Assembly (NCBI RefSeq): GCF_019649055.1
Contig: NW_026570712.1
Span: 1-15,868 of the forward strand
Length of the DNA: 15,868 bases
Reading direction: 5' to 3'
DNA from: Paramacrobiotus metropolitanus
Lineage: Eukaryota; Tardigrada; Eutardigrada; Parachela; Macrobiotidae
The translations under genes and the position numbers were made by a program. Positions 1 to 6,650 of the stretch are shown here, piece after piece. The notes beneath the pieces are model-generated. The model searched no databases. It worked only from the letters and a program-made list of their open reading frames with translations, and was not told the origin of the DNA. The stretch's first letter is position 1; the number at the start of each line of letters is the position of its first letter.

Positions 1-387
1 CCACCATAAGAGGTTGTCCGCTGCCGCAGCGGTAAGCGGGCGCTGCTGTTGCTACCTGCCGTTACTGTGGGCGGATGCCTTCTGCGGTCACACCGGGCGG
101 GTGCCGTCTAGTGGTAGCAAGCCGCTGTGAACTGGCTACTTTGCTATCAGCTAAGTGTACTGCTGGCGACGAGTTTATGCGAACAGACTAGCATTTGTGC
201 ATCGGGGGAGGATAGCACGTAGCCACAAAGTCGTAGCAACCGCTATAAACTCTCTTTCATTCGCATGGCCCTTTCGACGCGCAGGATATCTCGACGCAGC
301 GACATTTCGCCTATCAGAGAAATGATTTACTAAACTAATCAAAAGAGTCAGGAAACGGAAAACTAAAAAACAAAACCAAACGAACAA
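1..387. other. Gene-free left flank
   Basis: I see no supportable gene here. Short open frames exist on the minus strand but have no recognisable domain and run into AT-rich sequence. One stretch at about 294-313 is a reverse-complement copy of the CGAAATGTC-type repeat found at 553-741. This suggests the whole 290-745 interval is repeat-derived. Confidence 0.5.
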
Positions 388-487
388 CCTAAGAAAATAA
401 GAAATCTAAGAAACCTAAGAAAATCTAAGAAAGCATAAGAAGACCTAAGAAAGCCTAAGAAAGACTAAGAAAAAGCCTAAAAAAACT
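388..487. repeat. Degenerate CCTAAGAAA tandem array
   Basis: About ten imperfect copies of a 9-11 bp unit, consensus CCTAAGAAA, run through this interval. The unit is the reverse complement of the TTTCTTAGG unit in the cleaner array at 2303-2495, so the two arrays are inverted copies of the same repeat on either side of the F-box exon. This array is more degenerate than the other. It begins just downstream of the stop codon of the minus-strand F-box reading frame. Confidence 0.8.
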
Positions 488-493
488 GAAAAA

Positions 494-1642
494 CTAGTGA
501 GAATTAAGCGCGGTGAAGTGTTTTGCGGCGATTAGTCGCATCGGTCCCAAGACGAAATGTCCGCGACCAGACGTCGTGCGTCGAAATGTCGCAAAGGCAA
601 AATGTTTCAAAGCATAATGTCCCAAACCGAAGTATCCCCGTGTCCGAATGTCCGGCGACGAATTGCCTTCGCGGCGAAAAGTCGCGAGTCGAGTTTGAGT
701 GCGGCGAAATGTCACACTCTCAATTGTCCGGGTGCGGTGAAGGCACAGCCGAAGCATTATCGTTTTCTGTAAGGGTGTGCATGAGCAGCACCCCCTGTTT
801 TCGCTTAGAGTGAAAAGATTCCAAACATACTGTAATAACACTCCCAAAAAAAGCAACATCCGACTTGCCTCCACAATCTGTTGTGCAGTCAGCTCGCTGG
901 GCTGGTGAGCGATGCAGTTAGCAATCGATGCCGATACTGGTTCTCGATTCAGCGGTTTCGTCAAAACCAGATTATTCTCGAAGAGATCCCACAGCTCCCT
1001 GTCCAAATCAATCCCCGAGCGGGCGCGGAAAGAGTAGTACAACACCGCTGCCTGCAGATGCTGATCAGTGAGACCACACCTTCTCCACACCACCTTGTCC
1101 CATGCAGCACACTCCGCGAACATTTCAGCCACGCCTCTTATAGCACTCTTCGGGTCATCACATTTATCGCCGAAATGGCAGTCATAGAACACCAGCAGCG
1201 GTTTCCTATCCTGTCCGAGGATATCACTGAGCAGAGCGGCCAATTGCGCGCATTTATAGACCCCCAGCGACTTGATAATGACGAGATTGGTGCGGCTGTT
1301 GAGGCACTGCAGCAGACAGGCCGCCGCCCAGTAGACAGGGTGCCAGGCAAAGGTTAGAGCACCATAATCCGGATGGGCACCGCACACCCGCACATCGGGA
1401 AAGTAGGCTTCCGTGGTGAGAAGAGCGTTCCATGCGGGACACACCCGCCGACAACGAATGCGCTCAATGGAGTCCATCGACTGGAAGACTTCCACCAGCA
1501 GCTCAGGGGGCAGCGGAATAGTATCTTGATTACTGCCAGAAATGTTGCGCTGTTTATTCAGTCCACGATTCCGCTGAAGTAGCAACTGCAGTGTCGAGCC
1601 GCTGCCTTTCTCTTCTGTCATTGCCTTGTAGTATATGCTTCC
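494..1642 (-). CDS. F-box protein, exon 2 (C-terminal part)
   Basis: The frame contains a clear F-box at about residues 36-68 of the open frame (motif PLPPELLVEVF, then IRCRRVCPAWN). This domain normally binds Skp1 in SCF ubiquitin ligases, with the remainder recruiting substrate. After the F-box come leucine-rich-like stretches (residues 110-190) resembling FBXL-type repeats. An ATG lies at 1621, but the frame is open upstream. A 3' splice site (TTCGTTTAG) ends at 1643, so I start the exon at 1642 in phase 0, continuing exon 1 at 3625-3002. Together they would give about 590 residues. The last 70 or so codons run over a short tandem repeat (553-741), so the true C-terminus is uncertain. A GC-AG intron at 868-767 is possible and would keep the frame. 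The domain order resembles F-box proteins I recall from tardigrades; that is memory, not a search. Confidence 0.75.
   Translation of the reverse strand, partial: GSIYYKAMTEEKGSGSTLQLLLQRNRGLNKQRNISGSNQDTIPLPPELLVEVFQSMDSIERIRCRRVCPAWNALLTTEAYFPDVRVCGAHPDYGALTFAWHPVYWAAACLLQCLNSRTNLVIIKSLGVYKCAQLAALLSDILGQDRKPLLVFYDCHFGDKCDDPKSAIRGVAEMFAECAAWDKVVWRRCGLTDQHLQAAVLYYSFRARSGIDLDRELWDLFENNLVLTKPLNREPVSASIANCIAHQPSELTAQQIVEASRMLLFLGVLLQYVWNLFTLSENRGCCSCTPLQKTIMLRLCLHRTRTIESVTFRRTQTRLATFRREGNSSPDIRTRGYFGLGHYALKHFAFATFRRTTSGRGHFVLGPMRLIAAKHFTALNSH
553..741. repeat. CGAAATGTC repeats with 15/30 bp spacing
   Basis: The core CGAAATGTC or a close variant recurs at about 553, 582, 599, 615, 645, 674 and 704. 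The spacings are about 29, 17, 16, 30, 29 and 30 bp, suggesting a degenerate unit of about 15 bp, often doubled. Two of the best copies read GCGGCGAAAAGTC (671-683) and GCGGCGAAATGTC (701-713). The array lies inside the 3' end of the F-box reading frame and gives its C-terminus recurring ATFRR/TFRR-like residues on the minus strand. Confidence 0.6.
767..868 (-). other. Possible 102 bp GC-AG intron in the F-box gene
   Basis: On the minus strand the sequence GAG|GCAAGT at 871-863 matches the strict consensus of GC-type donors. CACACCCTTACAG ending at 767 is a good acceptor. The interval is 102 bp, a multiple of three with no stop codon, so splicing and retention both keep the frame. The residues it would encode are hydrophobic and unlike the flanking protein. 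Support is only by consensus. Confidence 0.25.
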
Positions 1643-1884
1643 CTAAACGAACCAGCATAGTATAACAGTACTATCAGAGCGCAGAGTATAATAGTACCAT
1701 CCGGGGCGTCACTAAATTAAACTGTATGCAATTTTCGAAAATATGTGTATGTACAGATATAACAAATTTGTGTCTTTTTACATTTTGATGATTATTTAGC
1801 ACATCTTTTATTTTTTATAAGTTTGTTTAATATTAGCATGTTTATATTTTTTAAGCGAGCTGTACATATAATCAGTCTTCTGTA

Positions 1885-1906
1885 CGAGGATGCGCGCAGT
1901 CGAACC
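1885..1906 (+). repeat. Left terminal inverted repeat
   Basis: This 22 bp end is complementary to 2691-2712 with three G/A-type mismatches and is preceded by TA. Confidence 0.75.
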
Positions 1907-1919
1907 GACAGTACTAGAA

Positions 1920-2015
1920 AATTTTTTCAGCGAGACAAACCGCAGTCGTTGGCAGTCGCAGGCTGAGTCGCTTGCATTATGTGCACGGTTGTCGGTTGGT
2001 CTCGCTGAAAAAATT
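1920..2015. repeat. 96 bp hairpin with perfect 17 bp basal stem
   Basis: AATTTTTTCAGCGAGAC (1920-1936) pairs perfectly with 1999-2015. The pairing extends to about 1942/1993 with one mismatch, leaving a loop of about 50 nt. It lies just inside the left terminal repeat of the TIR element. It could be a sub-terminal structure of the transposon, the ends of a further small nested element, or a small-RNA precursor. The sequence alone does not decide. Confidence 0.7.
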
Positions 2016-2187
2016 ATAACGCGGGGCCGTATGGGCGCCACGCGTATCCTCGACAGCGAAAAGCGGTGAACCCGGATGAGGCTTTATTGCCGAATCTAAT
2101 GCGCACCGTGGCGCAGCAACACCAGACTAGCCAGGAAGGATTCTGCAGCCAGTGCAACGGTGCTGCAGATCCGTCAAAACAGCGCAG

Positions 2188-2198
2188 CAATGTGCGGG
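2188..2198 (+). repeat. 11 bp target-site duplication, left copy
   Basis: CAATGTGCGGG here is repeated exactly and in the same orientation at 2609-2619, on the other side of the foldback element. An exact direct repeat abutting both ends of an inverted-repeat structure is the expected mark of insertion. Confidence 0.7.
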
Positions 2199-2608
2199 CC
2201 TAGACTCCAACTCTGACTCTGACTCTGATTCTGACCACTCAAACTCTGACTCTGACTACTCAAAGTCTGACTCTGACCGCTGAAAGTCTGACTCTGACTC
2301 TGAAGGTTTCTCAGGTTTCTTAATAGGTTTCTTAGGTTTCTTAGGTTTCTTAGGTTTCTTAGGTTTCTTAGTTTTCTTAGGTTTTCTTAGGTTTCTTAGG
2401 TTTCTTAGGTTTCTTAGGTTTTCTTAGGTTTCTTAGGTTTCTTAGGTTTCTTAGGTTTCTTAGGTTTCTTAGGTTTCTTACGTTATTCTTAGGTAATTCA
2501 TCCAGAGTCAGAGTCAGACTTTAGACAGTCAGAGTCAGAGTTTGAGTAGTCAGAGTCAGAGTTTGAGCGGTCCGAGTCTGAGTCAGAGTCAGAGCTTGAG
2601 CGCGGGCC
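2199..2608. mobile_element. Foldback element with long CTCTGA-based arms
   Basis: The arms at about 2199-2302 and 2503-2608 are inverted repeats of about 105 bp. They are built from repeated CTCTGA blocks (TCAGAG on the right) with spacers such as ACTACTCAAA. Between them lies an array of TTAGGTTTC units. The structure is flanked by an exact 11 bp direct repeat, a length compatible with Mutator-like (9-11 bp) insertions, although no transposase is present to confirm the superfamily. Long terminal repeats with internal simple repeats fit a foldback transposon. It interrupts the TIR element at 1885-2712. Confidence 0.7.
2303..2495 (+). repeat. TTAGGTTTC tandem array
   Basis: About 20 copies of a 9 bp unit TTAGGTTTC, with occasional 10 bp variants carrying an extra T, fill the loop of the foldback element. 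The unit contains TTAGG, the arthropod telomere pentamer, but the period is nine bases and the site is interstitial. The reverse complement of the same unit forms the array at 388-487. Confidence 0.9.
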
Positions 2609-2619
2609 CAATGTGCGGG
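2609..2619 (+). repeat. 11 bp target-site duplication, right copy
   Basis: CAATGTGCGGG is identical to 2188-2198 and immediately follows the right arm of the foldback element. Confidence 0.7.
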
Positions 2620-2690
2620 GTGGAAATCCCCAGAAACAGCGAATAGCTACTCAGGAGGGCGGAGCGTCCCGCCCTTACAAAATTCACTTC

Positions 2691-2712
2691 GGTTTGACTG
2701 TGTGCATCCTCG
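2691..2712 (-). repeat. Right terminal inverted repeat
   Basis: This is the inverted partner of 1885-1906 and is followed by TA at 2713-2714. Confidence 0.75.
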
Positions 2713-3001
2713 TATCCTTTCTCCCAGTTTTACGAGTAACAGGCTAACAGCTAACTAAATAAAAAATAACCTAACTAATAAATTTTTTCTCTAAAAATTA
2801 CTCTCCTTGGTGGAAGGTGAAATATAGATACGAAGCACCCGACGGCTTTGGGCGCCCGGATTTCTTTCAGGGTAAAAAACGCAGTTCTTCACCAAACACG
2901 GAACTCGCTTTAGCAAAAGCGAATTCGGTGATAGACGAAGGCGGTGAAGCATGCCATGATGGGGAACTGTATATGAAAAAGATAGACTTTACGAGACTTA
3001 C

Positions 3002-3625
3002 CACGTAGTCTGATGTCAATGGGGTGTCTTTACCACACTGCAGATAGAAGAGTGTTTGGCTGATTATGGCGGTGCATAATACATGGGATCGTTGGCTTAA
3101 TCTGTATTTGAAGAGTTCCCCGCGCAGTTGGCAATCGGGGTACTCGTCGGACCAGTACGTAGCGCGCAAGGGGCACGAGCGAATAACAAACTCATCCTTT
3201 CCCACACGGCGCTTTTCCAGAATCTCCTTTGGGGGCAGCAAGCGTATTTGGTGACGAGGGACCACCTTTCTGGCGGTGCCGCCAGACAGCTGCACGTCCA
3301 TCACTTCGTCAGTGTAGCTGTCGAAGCGCCCCGGGACCGTCCGCGCCGGATACCAGATCCACGCACCGTCCGGATAACGGCGCAGCATTGCCTGTTTGTC
3401 CGTTGTGGAATGGAGTAACTGACGCTCTTCGCACAAGCTGTGAAAAACATGGCCGTATTCGACAAATTGCGCGCGCTGATTGACACAATTGAAATCAACG
3501 ATCAGGCCACCTGGTGATACGTTGATGATGTCGCCGTGCTGCAGGAGTCCGTCGACGAGAACGTCCACGGCGTTCCAGCCGTACACGTTCAGCTCCTCGT
3601 CCCAACCCACACCGTAAACGGGCAT
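3002..3625 (-). CDS. F-box protein gene, exon 1 (N-terminal domain)
   Basis: Starting at the ATG at 3625, 208 codons run to a consensus donor (GTG|GTAAGT) at 3002/3001. The frame stays open for another 45 codons to a stop at 2867, but that read-through shows no domain and looks like intron. Visible features are an N-terminal stretch with VDVLVDGLLQHGD and GGLIVDF, an aromatic block PDGAWIWYPA near residue 90, and a DVQL...VVPRHQIRLLPP segment. The pattern of short beta-type strands and aromatics loosely recalls Tudor/Agenet-like modules, but I cannot assign it. The order and phase match exon 2, so I read this as the N-terminal half of one F-box protein rather than a separate gene. A tardigrade-type family with the same two-part layout is my recollection, not a search result. 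Confidence 0.7.
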
Positions 3626-4254
3626 TGTGCACTATCGCAGGAAGCTGACTAACTACGTGTTTTGCTTATGTATACTTCGAAAGCTGAATCTCTTTACCGA
3701 CAAACAATAATGAACGCTGAGCTGAAGCTAAACAAATTATTGTTCGAAATTGCAATAACTCGGATTTAAAATTTTGGGTGACAACGCCACATTGAACGGC
3801 AATAATAATATCTCGACTATAACGTAGCCATCACTGCGGGCGGTCGTGTTACTGTGAGTGTCCTTAGCTTAAGTACTTTTTTTAAATTAGCTTACTGGCT
3901 TCCAGATCGCAGGATGGCGTGTTGATCTGTGTATTGGCTGTTATCGAATAAATCGTGTACTGAGAATTTCCCGTTTGGAATACGACCGTTTACGACTGTA
4001 CAGAATTTTGCCAGTCACACATGTGAATTGATGAAATTGTGAAAAATGTTGGTGTGCATGATTCGTCCTTCAACATTCAAATCAACTACAATTCAAGAAC
4101 AAACAGCTGGACTTTCTGCACGATGAACTCGACTTTTTATTCATGTCCAACATCATATATTGAAAGCCTTAAGAGAAAAATACTTATTACTCAGCATCAT
4201 GCCATCAACTGATCCATGCGGTCTAATCACATAGGTCATGTGATCTAAATTTGC
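3626..4254. other. Intergenic stretch, no gene seen
   Basis: This AT-rich sequence lies upstream of the F-box gene start. It should hold that gene's promoter, but I see no convincing TATA box or initiator. No open frame with a recognisable domain is present. Confidence 0.5.
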
Positions 4255-4986
4255 GCCTATCGGTGCCCTTCCCAAGATAGATGCCGCATTGCCTCGTTGG
4301 ATTTCGATGCTTATGGCGCTGGCGCAGAAATTCCGTCGCCCGCTTTTCGCCGGTTTCCTGGTGAATCTTCTCTCTTTTCCACCACTGTTATCATGCGGGT
4401 AGCTTCCGGTCCAGGCGGTCCGACCGTCTCAAATCCCAGAGCGCTGAAAAGGTAGTCTTGGGACAAGTCTCGGTACTTTTCCACCTTGCGTTGCTCGGCC
4501 TGTGCTGCCGCCACTCCCGCTCGTGTGGACGTAACGTTCCAACGATGTGCGATATGGCCATTATGATTTATAGAGACTGACAAGTAAGATCACATGGAAT
4601 ACAGGTTTTCAACAAAAAAATTCACACCCAGAAAATCTACCAATCCTGAAAACATGGCAAACGAGATAAGCAGCAGTCTAAAAGACAGATCTCCCACATG
4701 TTACACTGGCTAGGTCACTGGCTAATGGTCGAAACGCAGAGCGTTGAATTACTAAACCCAGATCACATCGAGCACAGCGCCCAGAAATCCCAGCAGTCCG
4801 CCCCCATGGCCAGCTAAGTTCTCCCCGTGGCCCAACTCCGGGCCCCGCATGGCTCCATATGGCCATTGTATTAACACAGGTAGCGTCCCATGCCAACATT
4901 CCCCTCTTTCCCATGGTGTCAAGGTAACACCATCTCGGCGCTTGCCATCTGTTGGACAGATACGATACCTTGTGGCTCCAGTTCAC
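4255..4986 (-). pseudogene. Decayed LINE-type reverse transcriptase C-terminus
   Basis: Three minus-strand pieces are in the order expected for the C-terminal tail of a non-LTR reverse transcriptase ORF. The first is GKRGMLAWDATCVNT (about 4855-4910). The second is AGVAAAQAEQRKVEKYRDL, followed by a GFETVGP block (about 4400-4520). The third is ISIEIQRGNAASILG (about 4266-4312) in another frame. Such a WDxTCxxT...AERKxxKYxxL...ETxGP...QRGNAAS series is what I recall from LINE proteins of invertebrates; I could not search it. Stops and frameshifts break the reading, and about 270 bp of unrelated sequence separates the first piece from the second. The fingers-palm RT domain is absent, as in 5'-truncated LINE copies. 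Confidence 0.6.
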
Positions 4987-5267
4987 TTCAAAGCCGGCAG
5001 ATGCAAGACTGCGATTTCAAATGGCGTTCAGACATTTATGTGTAGGGATTCTTCCACGGCTTTTCTTGCAGCTGAGGGCATGGTAGCAGTGGGGGGCCGC
5101 CCAATCCCCACAGCCTGCACGATTATCAATCAGCAGGAATGTTTGATCACATTAAGTTACATGGGTATTGAGTATCGCCTGCCGTAGGTATCCTGAATGT
5201 ATCCCAGTGTGAGCGGAGAAGCGGCTCACGTACACCGACAAAATCTTTCAAAGGATTTCAACGTATT
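4987..5267. other. Intergenic stretch, no gene seen
   Basis: The plus-strand open frame crossing this region (from 4849) is antisense to the LINE remnant at its left end. It has no recognisable domain, so I do not call it. Confidence 0.45.
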
Positions 5268-5339
5268 GCGCCGTGGTGCAGTGTTACTGCCTACGCGGAT
5301 CTAACGACGTAGCCGGGGTTCGATTCCCCCATCGGCGCC
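5268..5339 (+). tRNA. tRNA-like sequence (pseudo-tRNA or SINE head)
   Basis: A 72 nt stretch has the parts of a pol III tRNA gene. There is an A-box-like TGGTGCAGTGT (5274-5284) and a canonical B box GGTTCGATTCC (5317-5327). GCGCCG and CGGCGC (5268-5273/5333-5338) form a perfect acceptor stem. A GCAG/CTGC D-stem and a CTACG/CGTAG anticodon-type stem (5291-5295/5308-5312) are also present. The middle loop is irregular: extending the stem leaves a seven-base loop GATCTAA with a TCT anticodon (Arg), but U33 is replaced by A and there is a bulge. The T-stem has a C-C mismatch, and one extra base separates it from the acceptor. A degenerate tRNA or a tRNA-derived SINE head is more likely than a working tRNA. 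Confidence 0.5.
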
Positions 5340-5344
5340 TTTTT
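5340..5344 (+). terminator. Pol III T5 terminator
   Basis: Five T residues directly follow the tRNA-like sequence at 5268-5339, the usual termination signal for RNA polymerase III. Confidence 0.5.
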
Positions 5345-5572
5345 CAGCCGTTTCTCGGTTTCCCTCGGATTGCGCCCTGCTTAGACCAGCCAACAGGAAG
5401 TAACACTCACTTCAAGCCCCTGTCAGAGTTGTAGTCGTCATATCAGCTTATAATGTATCAATTGTTTGCACTGTCTTGATACGAGTACAAACAAGACTGT
5501 CGCTGCACTATTCAATGCAGATTAGGGTAAACAAGAAAATCAATCATTCTGCCTCGGAAATTTAAAACAGCT
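5345..5572. other. Intergenic stretch, no gene seen
   Basis: I see nothing recognisable here. It could be the body of a SINE headed by the tRNA-like sequence, but a second copy would be needed to show this. Confidence 0.4.
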
Positions 5573-5776
5573 GCAGGCGTGGCCTCTGTTGCAGGCAGAA
5601 CGCGCCAAGCGGCAGTGCTGGATGCAACCTGCAGTGGAGCCAATTGGAACATTTGTTAACGAGATTGGGAAGAGGATTTCGCAACAAACCGGCGAGATTC
5701 GTAGTCTTGAGTTTTTGAAACAGAACATCTCTTTAGCAATTCAACGCGGTAATGCTGCTTCAGTAATCGACCGTTG
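5573..5776 (+). pseudogene. Second LINE RT C-terminal fragment
   Basis: The open frame from 5589 to 5777 ends with NEIGKRISQQTGEIRSLEFL and then ISLAIQRGNAASV. These match the final part of the LINE-type reverse transcriptase tail seen on the opposite strand at 4255-4986 (both carry IQRGNAAS). Only the last 45 or so residues are recognisable; the codons before them (AVEPIGTF) align weakly with the ETxGP region. No poly(A) or simple-repeat tail is obvious. It is a 5'-truncated relic in opposite orientation to the other fragment, so two separate insertions of related elements are likely. Confidence 0.6.
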
Positions 5777-5777
5777 A

Positions 5778-5994
5778 GAATGTTGTTTTGTTTAACCGTA
5801 ACTAGATCTTGATATTGTTATCACGCTATTGAATTAAAAATCACTCATTTTATTGGAACATTGTTTCGACGGACTCCGTTCCGCTCTTTAGCGCGGAACT
5901 TTGCTTCCTGATAGCGGATTTCTGGAGTGAAATCAGGCTCCCGATGTAGCATACAAATGCGTTAAACGCTTCGATCTTTGCCCAAACGAAATAT
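5778..5994. other. Left flank of the LTR element insertion
   Basis: This gene-free, AT-rich sequence ends with ATAT at 5991-5994, which directly abuts the LTR. The last four to six bases would be the target-site duplication, but the matching right copy lies outside the window. A 7 bp hairpin GTTCCGC/GCGGAAC occurs near 5878-5899. Confidence 0.5.
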
Positions 5995-6442
5995 TGTAAC
6001 GCAGGCGGTTATGCCGGCGTTCTAGTGGGTTGGCGTGTTAACCGTACCACGATGTTGTGTCGGCTGTTGATGGAAATGTCGGCACTGCCGGGCCTAAGCT
6101 CAGCAGTGAATCGGAAGTGGTTTTACAGTGACAATGACGAGCGGGATGATGGTTGCGTCATCCCGAGGAGTCAAACAAAGCAACGTCGTTTTCAGGCATT
6201 TAATCAACAAGCGTACAAGCAGGACAAGCGGGTTACAAGCTAAAAACAAGCGGGGCAATCATCCACTCAAGTCCTTCTCTAATGGAAAAGTGTGTTCCAT
6301 TCTCTTAGACATTTACCCGAAAAAAATGTAGAGAAAAAGAAGGATGAATCACTCAGTTACACGGTGAGAACAACAACCAATGAACAGTAAAGAAAACCAA
6401 CAACACTGTAAACAAGGCGGTCATTCGATTACTCTCGTTACA
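5995..6442 (-). repeat. 3' LTR
   Basis: This 448 bp copy is the LTR downstream of ORF3 in the element's sense. It starts TGTAACG and ends CGTTACA, a 7 bp perfect terminal inverted repeat with the conserved TG...CA ends. It aligns along its whole length with 15424-15868. Differences cluster around 6190-6290, where substitutions and small indels are frequent. Confidence 0.93.
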
Positions 6443-6450
6443 TCCCTCAC
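6443..6450 (-). promoter_or_regulatory. Polypurine tract for plus-strand priming
   Basis: On the minus strand GTGAGGGA directly precedes the TG of the 3' LTR. It is a short purine-rich run at the position where reverse transcription of the second strand is primed. It is shorter than many PPTs, so the assignment rests mainly on position. Confidence 0.6.
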
Positions 6451-6650
6451 GGTAGCGATGAGATATACCTGTCTCATCAAGACAATACAAAAGAAAGGAA
6501 ATTTAAGAAGGAAAATGAAAATGGTTAAATGCGGTTATATACTGGTTGTGCTTGCATGGCGTGTCCGGAGGGGGAAGGGATTGGTGTGGCGCCACGGTAC
6601 GGTGTGTACTATTATTAAGGTGATGATGGCAGCGGGAGCAGAGGGTCCGG
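6451..6650 (-). other. Untranslated region between ORF3 and 3' LTR
   Basis: About 200 bp separate the ORF3 stop codon from the polypurine tract. No open frame or conserved motif is seen. Confidence 0.5.

Larger units (their letters stand above)
1885..2712. mobile_element. TIR element (MITE-like) with TA target duplication
   Basis: The left end CGAGGATGCGCGCAGTCGAACC (1885-1906) and the right end (2691-2712) are inverted repeats matching at 19 of 22 positions; all three differences are transitions. Each end is flanked by TA (1883-1884 and 2713-2714), the target duplication typical of Tc1/mariner-like DNA transposons. No transposase is encoded, so this is a non-autonomous copy. Its length is 828 bp, but about 421 bp of that is a younger foldback insertion plus its duplicated target, leaving a core of about 407 bp. 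It sits in the F-box gene intron. Confidence 0.75.
1643..3001 (-). other. Phase-0 intron of the F-box gene
   Basis: The minus-strand donor is GTG|GTAAGT with the intron starting at 3001. The acceptor is TTCGTTTAG|GGAAGC with the intron ending at 1643. Exon 1 ends after a complete codon (Val), and exon 2 starts in the frame that leads into the F-box, so both junctions are phase 0. Both flanking exons are on the same strand in N-to-C order. Much of the 1.36 kb intron is occupied by a nested transposable element (1885-2712). The remaining parts (1643-1884 and 2713-3001) are AT-rich and show no other gene. Confidence 0.65.

Noticed and set aside
175-387. 70-codon minus-strand ORF with hydrophobic N-terminus
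   Set aside because: The hydrophobic part comes from the A/T-rich edge of the CCTAAGAAA array, and nothing supports a gene.
1808-2041. 77-codon minus-strand ORF
   Set aside because: It runs through the TIR element end and the hairpin, and contains no protein domain.
2303-2495. Telomere
   Set aside because: The array is short, interstitial and inside a foldback element, and the 9 bp unit is not a known telomere repeat despite containing TTAGG.
2199-2608. CRISPR array
   Set aside because: The repeats are contiguous simple repeats with no unique spacers, and the context is eukaryotic.
4849-5187. 112-codon plus-strand ORF
   Set aside because: Its left end is antisense to the LINE fragment, it has no recognisable domain, and its composition is unremarkable.
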